A stretch of DNA of 64,000 nucleotides. Source: Pomphorhynchus laevis. Lineage: Eukaryota > Acanthocephala > Palaeacanthocephala > Echinorhynchida > Pomphorhynchidae. Below, one piece after another: positions 1 through 13,200 of this stretch. Location: assembly GCA_012934845.2 (NCBI GenBank), contig WNNJ02002372.1, forward strand, positions 1 through 64,000, written 5' to 3'. Numbering within the stretch: position 1 is the stretch's first letter; each line of letters starts with the position of its first letter. The notes beneath the pieces are model-generated. The model was not told the origin of the DNA, did no database searches, and saw nothing but the letters and a program-made list of their open reading frames with translations. Both the position numbers and the translations under genes were made by a program.

Positions 1-38
<38 letters not shown>

Positions 39-82
39 TTTGTCATTTTGTTTTTGATTTGGCTCGGTTAGTTAATATCTAC

Positions 83-168
<86 letters not shown>

Positions 169-352
169 GTAGATATTAACTAACCGAGCCAAATCAAAAA
201 CAAAATGACAAAATGTATATTTTTTAAAGCTTTCGGCGTGAGCCTTCTTCAGTAATTACTGAAGAAGGCTCACGCCGAAAGCTTTAAAAAATATACATTT
301 TGTCATTTTGTTTTTGATTTGGCTCGGTTAGTTAATATCTACATTTATATAT
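1..352. repeat. Nested inverted repeats around an AT microsatellite
   Basis: The same sequence occurs three times in alternating orientation: forward at 36-86, reverse at 165-255 and forward at 256-346. The first two arms are separated by a pure AT run (87-164); the second pair meet at a perfect dyad centred between 255 and 256. Bases 1-35 are another AT run. Each side of the central dyad carries CTGAAGA, one A, a GGC/GCC stem and GAAA (259-283 on plus, 228-252 on minus). It is probably the terminal repeat of a Penelope-like element copied head to head; that assignment is inference. Confidence 0.85.
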
Positions 353-403
353 GGAAAGAATTGATTTTATCAATCCTGAGTCACACCGATTAGAATATGC
401 CGT

Positions 404-407
<4 letters not shown>

Positions 408-480
<73 letters not shown>
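408..480. repeat. AT microsatellite
   Basis: An uninterrupted run of AT dinucleotides, the second of three in the left edge of the window. Open frames through it (poly Ile-Tyr) are artefacts. Confidence 0.95.
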
Positions 481-482
<2 letters not shown>

Positions 483-540
483 ATTAGATTTGCGGAAAAC
501 TGACACTGTCCCGGATCATCCATTGAATGATACATTAGTA

Positions 541-850
<310 letters not shown>

Positions 851-1023
851 ACTGACAGTAGCGTGAATATAAAAACGCTACTGTAATGCAAGTAAAATGA
901 TTAATGATAAATGCAAGAGATTTGATTTTTACGTTAGTTATATTCAGATATGCATGGCGCTAACAGTAAGCAAAAAATAAGACATTTATTAAATCATCAT
1001 TAAAAAATAAAAAGTGATCTTAC

Positions 1024-1267
1024 TTTCAGGGCATGTTAGTTCGATTTCCGACCACAAATCAATGGATCCAAAGTCTTTTAATATATCCTTGGACTTTTTT
1101 AAAAGATTTTCGCCGCCATAAATGCTTACGTTTGTAATTGTTGGAGCAACATCCGTGCATTTGTTTTGCTCGTCTACATTACATTTAGGGATGTACTTAT
1201 CTCCAAAATAACCAGATGCGATCATTACTAAAACCATATTCTTTACCGACTCACATACCGACTCGCG
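1024..1267 (-). CDS. GBF1: GBF1 exon 34 (HDS3 region, last found)
   Basis: The translation contains [10 protein letters not shown] followed by a short variable stretch and LWSEIE, matching human PESLKNMLLVM and LWEITW near the end of the conserved C-terminal part. The acceptor is tacag before CGC and the donor GAAA before gtaaga. It starts in phase 0, compatible with exon 33, and ends in phase 1, so at least one further coding exon is expected to the left. Sequence 1-1,023 is mostly microsatellite and gave no convincing continuation. Confidence 0.85.
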
Positions 1268-4200
1268 CTGTACAAACACAAAAAAATGACATAAAAAAGT
1301 TTATCACAAGGAATTGCTGCTATTCATGGATGAACACTTCGAAAGACATGATAACAATATTTAATGGATTGTTATAAAAAGCTATTCATAATTTTAATTC
1401 GTTATCTACAAGCGCATTAGATGGAAAATCCTAAAACTTGGATTGTTTATCTCGCTATAATATTGAAGCTGAGTATATTGTAGCAGTTTGAAATTTAAAT
1501 TTCAATGCACGAAGCGGTAATGAAGCAGTTTAAAATATTTTCATTAATCTGACTTATAACTCAGTACAACAATACATTGAAAATGATATAGTGTTGCATT
1601 CAGTATTGAAAAATACAACTTGAAATAATAAATGGCTTTTGCACTTTTCGTTCAGTTGTCGGCCAAGAAGACAACAAAATTATTAAACATAATGCAGTGT
1701 TTGAGCCTTGCTAAATATGCAGCCTTGATTGAAAATTATATGTGCTCATGTTTTGAAAAATAATACTTCAAACAAATCATAGAAATGGGCAAATTTCCTA
1801 TTACTGGTTAATCGGAAACGATAGTGCTACCTCCTTTCGAAATTTCTAGAAGTTGTGGAATTTGCAATTTAACACTCAGCTTAAATCAATTTAAACTAAA
1901 ATGCAAAAATTATTTTTGAGTGCTAGAAATTTGATTAACTCGTTTTATTTAAGAAATTGATTTCCTTGAATTTCTTACAGATTCAATTTTCTTTGTAATT
2001 TGAGTATTCCTTATATTATAACGTAAAAATGTAATTTACAAATTCCTTTTTCCCTTTTACAGCACAAATATTGCGCATTATCTAGAAGATTATTAGAAAT
2101 ATATACATTCTGATCTGTATTTATTTTTTTAATTTCCGGGAACTATCAGGTATAGAGTTAAACTACAACAAAAATTATTTCGATATTTCGCTGTAACTAC
2201 TAGCGATTCCAGCATCAATGTGAAAACCGACAAGAAACTTTATTTATGTGATTTTTTTTCATTTTTATGTTAATTTTCTGAAGATGCTAGTAGTTACTAG
2301 CGAAATATTAAAATAATTTTTGTTGTCGTTTATCTCTATACCTGATTGTTCCTGGAAATTAAAAAATTTAAAGAAGATTATCTTCAATGAGTACTACATA
2401 TTTGAATCAAAGTAAAGATGATATCAAAAATTTTAGTTTTTAGTGGATTTAGAATATCTCTTAAAAATTGTATGTATTAATATATAGATAAGGAGTTGGG
2501 CAACAGGAGAATGCTATATTTGAGGATTTAGATATATGTGGAAATACTATTTATAAATCTCAGAAGATATTAAGGCTATTATGTCACGAATATAAAGCTA
2601 ATAATCCAATAGTTTTGGGAGGTGAAGCCATATTTTACTTAATTGATGAAACACCTCTCTGCTATAGCTAAATTTTAATAGTGTGAGGGCATCAGAAAAA
2701 CATATATGGATATTCGGAGTTGTGGATGCATTATATTTCTCTGTCAAAGGATATGTGAAGATTGTCTCAAACAGAACAATTTCTACATTATTGCCTATAA
2801 TAGAACGAGCTATAACAACCGTGCTTATAATATATAGCGACGAGTGGGCTGCATGTCACAGTATTAATTCAGATATGTAATTCACGCGGATTGGTATTAC
2901 TCTCGTTTTGAGATATTAATAAAATAAGTTAGCCGGTACACAAGATACCTCGCGCTGGCATTTGCCGGTGCTTTTGCGCTAATGATCTTATTTGGTTAAG
3001 CGGTAGTGCTGGTTCAGCACTTAATGATGATGTCAACAGAGGTTTTCTAGTGCATCATTCACATGATTCTTTGATAGAGCCGTCTGCTAGTCATTCTCTG
3101 CATCCAGCAGTGGCAGAAAACTGGCAATGAAGAGGCATAGTGATGAAGAAACGGCATCTAGCATTGTTTTTCGTTGTTCTTCCACGTCTGGCTAAAATGA
3201 CTATTATAATGTTGTATTATTTAATTATTTAGTATTTATTATTTGTCATTATTTTTAATTTATAAATAATATAAAATACGTAGACTCGGTTAGCTGATCT
3301 AATTATTCCACATTATAATTTATATTATGTAACATAATATAATTATTTATATCAAGTAAATAAATCAACACTCACTACATTTGTTTCCTAAAAAAATGTT
3401 ATTTGCTAAAAACATATTTTTTTATTTGTCGAAACTTAATTAATTAATCAAGTTTTATTTAAATTTTAATTGATTAATTACAACTAACCATTACATAGAA
3501 ATGCTTTTATTCATTTACACACTTAACTATTTAAATTTTGTACAAGAAAACCAGCTGGTTCCGTAACATATCCTACATATATTATCAAAAATGTTGCTAA
3601 GAGACATACCAGCATTTCTAATTCAATTAAACTGACAAGTCGTTGCATTTCAACAATGAGTGTCATCCAAATCTTTTCGAAAAGTTGCATGTCATTTACA
3701 CGAAGATATTGCAGCTTTTGAAGGAATACTTTACAAAGAAACTGACTTGCTCTAATAGCAGATTCCTCCACTTTAAATGTTTCATTACTCATAACTTTCC
3801 AATTTGCAAAAACAGATAACATTGGAATACTTAACTAAATGGAAAAAATATCCCTTTTGTAATAAAGAAACAAAAATAATTTTGCATATATAAAAGTGGT
3901 TGCTATTATACTATCAAATACGATAGCAAACATAACTGTAAAATAAAAGCCAGACAGAACATGACAAAAGAAAATTAAAACGTAAAATTGCCAAACGTAA
4001 GGTTATAAATTTAAAATAAGTATTTATTTATAATAAACATTGAGTGCTAAACTAAATTAAAAACATTTTAAACTAAATTAAGAAATAATTTCTCGTAGAA
4101 TAATTACTGTCACTGCAGACTATTTAATTTCAAAACTTTGTATTATTTATACTTAATTGATTGAAAAGCAGATTGCTGATTCATTAGCAATCTAAATAAT

Positions 4201-7200
4201 GTTCAACCGTATCGTAATATATTATAATAGTTTGCTTACTTACAACTTCCGTCATATTTATTGTAAATTAAACATGAATTATTGCATTTACGTTAATAAA
4301 AATAGACAAAATTAATGTTGGAAATAAATAAAAGTAGTTTTGTGAAATAAATTGATTTAATTTTTTGTTTTTAAGTATCTAATTTAAAAACATAAGGCCT
4401 GCTTAATGAAGCATAATTTGCAAATAAATTACGTGAACATAAAACGATTAATTGTATGATTTGTTCCTCTTACATTTCCTTTTTAAACGTAAGGAGAACA
4501 AAATAGTAAAATGAACAAAAGATTTGATATGTGAATATGTATGCTATATATTGAACGCTAAATATGACTTAGTATTTAGTATCCTTCATATTCAGAAAGT
4601 AGTAAAATTAGTAAAATTAATTAGTTAGTAAAATTAATTAATCTTATATTCGGAAAAGAAATACAGATATATGTTATAATAATTATAACGCCTATCTAAC
4701 AAAAATTAAATGTTATAATAATTATAACGCCTATCTAACAAAAATTAAACCATCAAGTAAATATAAATATATGGATAAAATTGAATTAATAGAATCCTTA
4801 AATATTTTGATAAATCAAAATTATTTAAAAGTAGGGACATCTATATTTAGACAAGTAAAAGGTGTTCCAATGGATGGTAATAGTAGCCCAATTATAGCTG
4901 ACTTGTTTTTAAGCTTTATAGAATATGAATTTGTTCATAACTGTGTAAAAACTAAATCTAAACAATATAAATATATGAAATATTTGTTTCGATATATTGA
5001 TGATATATGTGTATTTAATTCTAATAATTTTTATTCAATTAGTGAGCACATTTATCCAGAAAGCCTTATTCTTAACAAAACCAATATTGGTGATAAAGAA
5101 GGTGTATATCTAGATATGAACATTAAAATAACATTAACTAAAACTACTATTAATTTATATCGTAAAGATGACATATTTAAATTTACAAGAAACATATTTT
5201 TGCATGAGCATTCATGCATACCATATAATATAAAATATAATACATTAAATAATAAAATTTTAAGAATTGCAACAATATGTAATGATATTGGCTTTCTTCA
5301 AAATCATTTAAATAATTTAATAGATACTTATTTTAAACTTGGTTACTATAAATATATCATCAAGCAGAAAATAGTAAAATATATAAATCAACACAATAAT
5401 TTTAAAAATAAATTTAAAAATCGTTAGCGGAAAATTTATATGGATGTATAATGAATAATATACTCTGTATTAGAACAAGATACTATATAATTTTATCAGA
5501 GGAAATACATCATTAGCATGTATTTGGCCCCGCTGCTATGTTGGGTAGAGGAGTTAGGGGCCGAAACCTAATAGCATAGCAGTTCCTTCCTGATGACCTC
5601 TAATTCTTATTCTGATACAACGTCTATTATTTATTAGTCAATTCATAAAAATGAAGTTTATTTTAAATTTCAATTTTTTATTTTAACTTGATTTAAATTA
5701 TAGAAAATCTAAAAACAATTATTAATTTTATTATTTAATTATTAAATTTTGATTTAGCATTATTATGTTTTGTTTATTTTATAATTATATTAAATACGTA
5801 GACTCAGTTAGCTGATTTAATTCTTTCCTTTGATCCAGCTCCAATAATAATTTATAAATAATGGATCAGTATGACTATTTATAAGCTAAATATGTTGTCT
5901 CGATTACATTCTAATTAAGATAATACAGTGTATACAGTGCTAACAAAATAGAAGAGAACCTAAAAATAGACGGAAACAAACTACGGCGCAGATACAAAAA
6001 TAAATATCACGAATATTTTTTGGATTGTCTAAAATCGCACAACAAATTAGTTAAATCGTCGAAAAAAATTTTATCTTAAAATAACACGAAAAACTGTAAA
6101 AAAATATACAGTAACGTATGGATAACATGAATGATGAACATTGTATTTTTAATATGACTCTTGAAATAAACAATTTCATAAAATCGACATTAATTGAATT
6201 TTACTCTACTTTAAGATCGCATCAAGAAAATCATTAAAATTATCAACATTATACATTGAATAAATACTATGAATAAACATTATACAAACATTATACAAAC
6301 ATTTTACTGAAAATATAGTATCCGTAAACTTTGCAGATTAAATTCGTTTTATTTACTAATTTGTTGATCTAAACCATATCATTTTAGTTAGTGGGATTTA
6401 AAAATGTTCTGCAAAAGAAAAAGAATCTCAATAATGCCATAACATGGATTCAATACAGTCTGAAATTCTAAAATTGTCGATTTTGATTTTAAAAATTCGT
6501 TCACTACACAGCGTTTGTAGATAAACTACTAAATAAGCGAAACATTTCTCAAATGTCACACGTTTATGGCAATTTCTTGTATTTTCGATTGAATAATTCA
6601 TGAAACCGAAAAACATTAGTATCCTTCAATGTATAAATAATTGATAATTAGTACCCAAGGCAACCACCATTTACCAATATGCAGTTTCAAACGAAAGTGC
6701 GATTGGCAGTTTTTAATATAGAATAAACCATAACCGTGAAATGTATTTGACAAAACATAAAACACAATTAAGGCAGCAAAGCAATCTAGAGCAGGCCTGT
6801 CAAACTCAAGCGATCTCGAGGATAACAGTAGCAGAAAAAATCTAGCAAGCATCATCACATAATTTATATATTACAACGTGGAATATTGATATTATATATT
6901 TAATATTTTTCTTCTGCGGGTCGTATGTTTGACACCAGTTATCTTTAAATAAGTAATCTTGAAATTTAGCAATCCTTAAATAAATTTAAATCAAAACAGC
7001 TGTGGCTGTGGATCGATACATGATTAAATTCCCTGAATAGTAGGCTTATTTAGTTTATTGTGTTAATTGAACTTACTTTATTATTAATTTACTTACTTCA
7101 TTATTCAAATATGTAAAATTACTCATTTAAATTTAAAATTTTTAATTTATGTAAACATTAGACTAAAAACTTAAATTCCCAATTCTAATTAATTAAAAAA

Positions 7201-10200
7201 TAGCTGCTGAACTTGAATTAAGACAAGAATGAAGATACATCAAAGTACTCATGTGTAGTTGACTTATTCAGTTTATTGTCTTAAAATTGGCTTAAAATTT
7301 CGAAATGTGTAATTCACAGTTCCCAGAATTCAAAAGTCTAAACAACCTACAATTTTACTACGCTTGATTTCGCTACATGTCTTTTCTAAGAATACAAAGA
7401 TTTACAAATTGTAAAATCACGGATAATACTGTAACCAATTAGTAATTCATCAAATAAAAATCTAACCTCATTAAAGAATGATCCCCAATACTGAACGCTC
7501 ATGTATTGTATTCCAGGTATCATAATACATCGCTGGATAGTATTTAACGCTGTGCGTCTAACAGATCGTTTACAATTGTACGAAAATCGAAATATTGCTA
7601 AACAATATGCAGAAGCAAAAATAGAATAAAAGAACTATTTCAAAAAGTTCAAAGAAAAAGTTATAATATCGTACAGAACAAAAATTACGAAAATGGATTT
7701 AAATATTTAATATGAAATATCTAAATTTCAAAGAAAAGCTCCAATGTTCTTATTTATATTAAATTTTGTTAGTAGACAGTAACATAAAACAAGCATGAAT
7801 TACATACACAACAGTTGATCGAGTTTTGTCGGCTACAAAACTTTCAAGATTAAACAATTTCATTTTTAAAAGTTGCTTTTATATGAATTTGCTTAACATC
7901 TTGGTCATAAAATCAAATTTGTAATAGTAAGCAAAAACAGCTTCAGATTAAAAACGTAATTTCAATTATCATTATTTACTTATTTAGTAAATAGTGATTA
8001 AACAACAATATTTGCTACTGCGTATTGGTTGAAAAAATCGGATACATGTAAAAATCACTAAGAATTAATATGCAAGGAAACATTTACAGTCATAATTATT
8101 TTTACTACACTAAATCAATCGTAATTTTATTGTTGCAACATTACTAAAACAAAATCATCATGACGATATAAATGTAAAGATTTGACGTATCACATATAGC
8201 ATACTTGGCAATAGAGTCTGAAGACAAAAAGTGTACGAAAATACAAATTGAGAGCATCAAAAATTACACAAAAATCACTTGATTGCTATAAATTGAAAAA
8301 TATACAGATACAAAGATTATTACTTGATCAAACAACAAAAAATAATAGGTTACCGTGTAAAATCTTTTTCCAGCAAAAGAACCAATGAGCGTCGTGTAAA
8401 TTCATTGTAATTCCGTTTCTTCCAAGAACAGTCGAATCGCAAAATATGCGCTCAACCATACAGCACAGACGATAAAATAATTCGAGAATCTTAAAAAGAA
8501 TAAATATATGTATTGATATTAATCAAGTGATATTAATCAAGTGATACTTACAGATACACAGAATTCATAGTAGTTGCGATTGAATGGATCAGAGTAGATT
8601 ATTTTCAATGCTAAATATAAACATGTAACTAATGAACCCTTTTAAATCCAACGTATGTGTCTAGCAATAAAGAATCATCAGCTACATGTTCGTTAACAAT
8701 GAGCTAACAATAATATGAAGAATTATGAATATACTAATGCCCCTAGTCAAAACTTACTCTTTGACAAATAAAATCATTCGATGAAAGCTTCGATTTTTTT
8801 AACTTTTTAGATAAAATAAATTTCTAATTAGTCTTATTCTACGCGAATTACCATCGATATTTCTGCTAAATTGATCAGATTACTTCTAAGACTAGAACTA
8901 CTGTTCGTAGTGCTGTGTTTATTACCAAATTTATTTTGATAAACCTCATCACTGATATTGCTGATTATTGCTAATTACAACGTAACATTGCTAATTATTA
9001 TCTGTTTTACACAATAATACAGTGTATCGTGTTATACGTCTAAATTCAAATTCCGTGATATCTACCTTATTTATCACAGATTAGATGATTTTATCATGAA
9101 ACAATTTCGAAAATCACAAATGTGGACTTTGTGAGTGAAGTTTCATGTATGTAAATTATTATAAAAAATAATAATTGTTAGGAATAGTTGTTGGGAATGA
9201 TGCTACAAACCTTCACGTGGTCATTCCTGTAAGTAGTCATTAGACGAACCTAATTGTGCAATCAAATCATCAACAACAACGATAAATTACTGGCATGGCG
9301 ACATCCCGTCGACATCATCTACATCGATCGTTACCATATCCCAATCTAAACATGCTAACAAGCTCTTCTAACATCCGTATCCTACAGTTAAACATCGAAG
9401 GTTTAACTGCTGCAAAAAAGAGATATTACTCCACCTGTTGTCTCGACACAACATATCGGTAAACACTATTTTTAATTCAAATTTTAGATGTTAAAAGCGT
9501 TACATCGAACTAGTATGAAATAACAGAAAACATTAAAATCACTAAAAGCAGACTGCATTTTAAAACAGTAAAAAAATCAAGACGAGTCAAATAATTTTTG
9601 TTTTCAAATTTTGAACCACTACTGCGGTCATCATCAGTAAAACAATTTCCTGATGATGACCGCAGTAGTGGTTGGAAATTTGAAAACAAAAATTATTTGA
9701 CTCGTCTTGATTTTTCTACTAATATAAAAGTGTAAAAAGCATTTTGTTAACAACAATATTTTAATAAAATGTGGTTTTAGTAAACTAACATTGGTAACTG
9801 GAAGCAAGTTCGCTAAGCGAAATCATACAGTTCAAAAGCAGAAAGTAATTAGAATCGTGTAAACAATTTGGATCATCGCAAATAATTAGGCCAAAAGCGT
9901 CCAAACAAATAGCCAGACAGCGAAATCGAATATCCCAAAACATTTGGTTGCCCATTATCGTTGTCGCTGGATTATCGATTACGTTCGGCACGATTATTGA
10001 AGGACATGTCCGAGTGTACAATGTCACGAAAGGCTAGAATTAAAAATAATATAACACGCAATTTCGAAATCAAGATGGTAAAAGTTTCCATTCACAACAC
10101 AATAACCACAATAACAGAGAAAACAATATTGAAAAAATACCCAAGTATTTTTTAATTTAATGGTACTAAAATATTAAAAAATATAATCTATTATTGAAGA

Positions 10201-13200
10201 AAATAAGTCAATATTAAATCAAAACTATTTGAAAGAGAATATTTTCAGATTAAAACGCTTAATTCCATGAACCCATTAGGATTGAATATCATGGTACAAG
10301 GAATTGGCAGAAGAAGTATAGTAAATAATAAACATCTATAATATAATAATCAGGTTAAAGACAAATCAAGAAGTCATGGCGATAAAAGGAATAAGAAAAA
10401 TATACTTAAACATATTAAAAAAGATAAGAATATTTATGAACAATTAGAAATATTAAAACAACTTATAAGAGATAATAAGCTAAAAAATCTTAATGTAAAT
10501 ATAAGAAAATGTTCTAAAAATATCATTTGTTCAATAAATCAAAGATTAATTAACGACTATGATAGGCTAAGTTGTATAATAGACAGTTAGTTGTAATATA
10601 AAATACTATAATCGGACAATAAATGTTAATAATAACAATAGAAAATATACATTAACCATAAACTTCATTAATAAATGTATAGATAACATAAATATAGGTA
10701 GACTTTTAAATAATTCTAAAATTAAAATAATATGATCAGATTTAAGTAAATAAATTCCTAAAATAAGGTATAAGTTGTTACCGCCATTAGGACGAAAAAT
10801 TTGTAATTATAATAAAGAATTGAAATCTATATGTAACGATAATATTAGAAACATCATAGAAACTGAATACAATGGCAAAAATCTTAATTTTAATAAAATA
10901 GATGAACATATATGCACTCATAATCTAGATTTAATTAAAAACAATGAATTAAGTAAAATGCTATCAAAAGGGATAAATATAGATTAAATAACCTATAATT
11001 ATTGTACCTTTTAAATTTATATTGACCATATATATTAATATATTACCTATAATATTTTTATTTTAACTTGATACAAATTATAAAAAATCTTAAAACAATT
11101 ATTTATTTTATAATTTAATCATAAAATTTTGATTTAGCATTATTATGTTTTGTTTATTTTATAATTATATTAAATACGTAGACTCAGTTAGCTGATTTGA
11201 TATCTTATATATCAAATCAAATACACCATTTGCTTTTAAATAGTTGCCAAATAGTTAGCGTTCAAAATAGTAGATCTATATTTGGTAGCATTACTTGTGT
11301 TGCTACATTTCCTACTCTATTTAAAAACGATTCAGAATAAAAACAGTTTTCTGGCCTACTATTGGAAAATAGACATTTGATAGTCAATTATCATAAATTG
11401 ATCTATGACAATAGCTAAATACTTTTATTAAAAATAATCTAGTAGCTGCTGTGCTTGTGTTTGAAAATTCAAGACATGAAAAGAGTACCATTTGGCAACA
11501 CAATAAAAGCGCAAAAATTTATTGTGATATTTCGATCTTGACATAGATCATCTTCTGACATCTGAAAATAAAAAATACAAATTACATTAAATTGTAAATT
11601 ACTTAATTTAGTTGTATTAAATTTTTTAATGTCTTTACGAATCCTTCTTCTTTGCGGTTGATAGTAGGATTCATCTCTTTGATGAATATCGCTTTTAGAA
11701 TTAGTATTTTCACAACATTGCGTCCTTTCACTAAAGCCTTTGTATTATCAATTATTTCCTTTTTAGATACCTTAATGTTATGTTAATCATCCACATGCTT
11801 CTTAATCACACCGCTATATGAATGTTGAGTCATTCGTGAATACAACCGTTGTGTCGTGTAACCAATATAAATGTTGTTAGAACTGACCTTACATTCAGCT
11901 TTTGGACATGTGACTTGGTACACAGTGTTGTTAAATGGTCTTTGAATCGTACAATTTTTCAACATTGTGAGTCTTAATTTCAGGCTCTTATAATATATTC
12001 TCAATTTTACTATTTTTTCTGATATAATTTTATTCTTCATTATATAACGTAATTTGTTTTCTTGCAAACGGGATGCAGATGTGGTATTGGCCACAATAAT
12101 ACACTATTAATTCATAAGTATTTGTATGCTGATATCGCACAGTATATTTTGTAGTTTTTAGAAAATTCCTAATCATTCTAATCAAAAAGTCTAAATGAAT
12201 AGTTATTATAGACAAGAATTTGTCTAATTCGTTTTAATTCCTTATGCAATTCATTCCAGTTAGTGCAAATACGATAGGCGCGGTGCAGTAGCAATTTGAT
12301 AACACTCTCTTTGTATTTGAGCGGGCATATACTATAAAAATTCGGACACTGACCATCATAAGTGCTTTTTCTGTATACCAAGCACTCAAATTTATTGTCA
12401 CTATTGTTGACAAGCACGTCGAAGAACAGTAATACATTTTGGTTTTCAAACTTAACCGTAAAATGAAGACATGACGATTGCTCAAACTTTCGCTTAAGCT
12501 CAATTACATTTTCAGCATTATCAGTACATATGAAGGTATCATCGACATATCGAATGTAAAATGAAATTTTATTGTTGTCTTCTGAAAATATTTTTCTTTC
12601 AAAGTGACCCACATAAAGGTTGGGTTTTCTTGGTCCCAATCCAGATCCCATGCAACTCCATCAACAGAGCTCATTTAAGCAGAGCTCAAGTAATTGTTTA
12701 AAGTGTTTTTTGACAAAACATTAGTTTGAAGACTATTTTGTTGATTATCACTGTATACGTGCATTCTAACGCCAGTTCAATGCAACCCCGAATTTGGATG
12801 TTTGTGAATTAATCGCTAACGTCCATTGAAGCCATTGTATCGCTTGGTTTGCTTAAAAGTAATCTGTCAACAAACTCACCACTTGATTTGCAAGTATATT
12901 GGTGGGGACCATGCGGCGCTAGTATATCGTTAAGAATTTTAGAAATCTAATAGAATGGTGTTTGAGGTGTTGAAATTATTGGACGCATTAGCGGTACTGT
13001 ATTGTATTTATGTATTAAGGGGTTACCATATAAATATCGAGTTGACCTGTATCCAGTAACGTTTTTAAAAATTCGTTTATCCTCAGGAAGATTTTTGTTA
13101 AAATCGGATACAATCTTGTGCAATTTTTTAGTCATACTATTGATAATATTATCAACGTTTTCGGTAATTTTTACAAACTTTGACTGATCCGATAATATTT

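Noticed and set aside
5495-5605. Naiad 3' UTR called outright as a hammerhead ribozyme
   Set aside because: CTGATGA and GAAA are both present, but the distances and the pair next to the core do not fit the type I, II or III layout when folded by hand. Reported only as a conserved structure.
9961-10155. Plus-strand frame over GBF1 exon 29
   Set aside because: Antisense shadow of the exon; no family resemblance.
12234-12503. Second minus-strand frame within the Penelope-like RT
   Set aside because: Out-of-frame shadow of the RT piece that carries YVDD.
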